Assembly: GCA_964634885.1 (NCBI GenBank)
Contig: CAZWLN010000002.1
Location: 1 to 64,000, forward strand
Source of the DNA: DAINRZ01 sp964634885
GTDB taxonomy: Bacteria > Bacteroidota > Ignavibacteria > Kapaibacteriales > UBA2268
Length of the DNA: 64,000 nt
Direction of reading: 5' to 3'
Shown here: positions 63,878 through 64,000 of the stretch, one piece after another
Layout of the letters: each line of letters starts with the position of its first letter
Position numbering within the stretch: position 1 is the first letter of the stretch
Notes under the pieces: generated by a model
What the model saw: only the letters and a program-made list of their open reading frames with translations
The model's database searches: none
Told to the model about the DNA's origin: nothing
Program-made: the position numbers and the translations under genes

Positions 63878-63902
63878 AAAAAACCCCACGAGGGGTTTTT
63901 TT
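63878..63902 (+). terminator. Rho-independent terminator between the two tRNAs
   Basis: AAAAACCCC, loop ACGA, GGGGTTTTT, followed by more T. It sits directly after the valine tRNA, so the leucine tRNA may be read from its own promoter or by read-through. Confidence 0.8.
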
Positions 63903-63911
63903 GTAAGCCAT

Positions 63912-63996
63912 GCAGGAGTGGCGGAACTGGCAGACGCGCTGGACTCAAAATCCAGTGGGCTCATCACCCGTGAGGGTTCGACTCCCTCCTTCTGCA
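63912..63996 (+). tRNA. tRNA-Leu (anticodon CAA)
   Basis: Acceptor arms GCAGGAG and CTTCTGC pair with one G-T. The anticodon stem CTGGA/TCCAG encloses CTCAAAA, giving CAA, which reads TTG. A long variable arm (TGGGCTCATCACCCGT region) marks a class II tRNA. The T arm GAGGG-TTCGACT-CCCTC is normal. Confidence 0.95.
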
Positions 63997-64000
63997 CTGA

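Overview
This window most likely comes from a bacterium of the Bacteroidota/Chlorobiota (FCB) group, possibly an uncultured Kapabacteria- or Ignavibacteria-like lineage; the exact phylum is inference. Two things support FCB. Fifteen predicted exported proteins end in a type IX secretion (T9SS) type A sorting domain (an NP motif, then an Ig-like fold of about 80 residues ending in a basic tail). Promoters also match the Bacteroidota form: TTTG-N19-TAnnTTTG is exact in front of the tRNA pair, with close relatives ahead of the WD40 gene and the carbamoyltransferase operon. No T9SS machinery gene is present.

Layout. 1-346 is a cluster of intergenic palindromes and short tandem repeats. 347-2767 (minus) holds an M50-like membrane metalloprotease and a CtpA-type S41 protease. 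2849-25418 (all minus) is the main feature: a tandem array of seven large secreted paralogues (957-1155 aa) with an IgGFc-binding-like N-terminal domain, Ig/ASH-like modules and a T9SS tail, plus two collapsed remnants. Two members carry an L-type-lectin-like domain and share a 1550-bp block that appears identical, so one is a visible chimera. 25491-29987 holds an RNA methyltransferase, an MqnA-like protein and a soluble histidine kinase with a sigma-54 response regulator. 30012-30779 carries REP-like hairpins and a promoter for a 14-repeat WD40 protein. 32875-35424 is a three-gene envelope operon (barrel, GDPD lipoprotein, barrel), followed by a TolB-like propeller/TPR lipoprotein with a CxxCH motif.

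38401-44149 (plus) is a compact metabolic operon: 45-aa ORF, ornithine carbamoyltransferase, carbamate kinase, an ATCase-like carbamoyltransferase lacking key aspartate-site residues, ornithine aminotransferase and a COG2403-type GTPase, closed by a strong terminator. It could make or burn carbamoyl phosphate and channel ornithine to glutamate semialdehyde. 44250-47381 is a one-polypeptide restriction-modification enzyme with a very AT-rich target-recognition segment. 47641-54499 holds a secreted FG-GAP/ASPIC protein and four tandem secreted esterase paralogues. 54576-58360 (minus) is an ECF sigma factor, an anti-sigma factor whose C-terminus looks like an 8-stranded outer-membrane barrel, and a larger secreted hydrolase. 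58512-63586 (minus) has a CrtI-like desaturase, a lipoprotein and a secreted propeller protein. The window ends with tRNA-Val and tRNA-Leu.

Overall the region is devoted mainly to cell-surface and secreted proteins that have expanded by tandem duplication, recombination and decay, with one catabolic operon and one defence gene between them.
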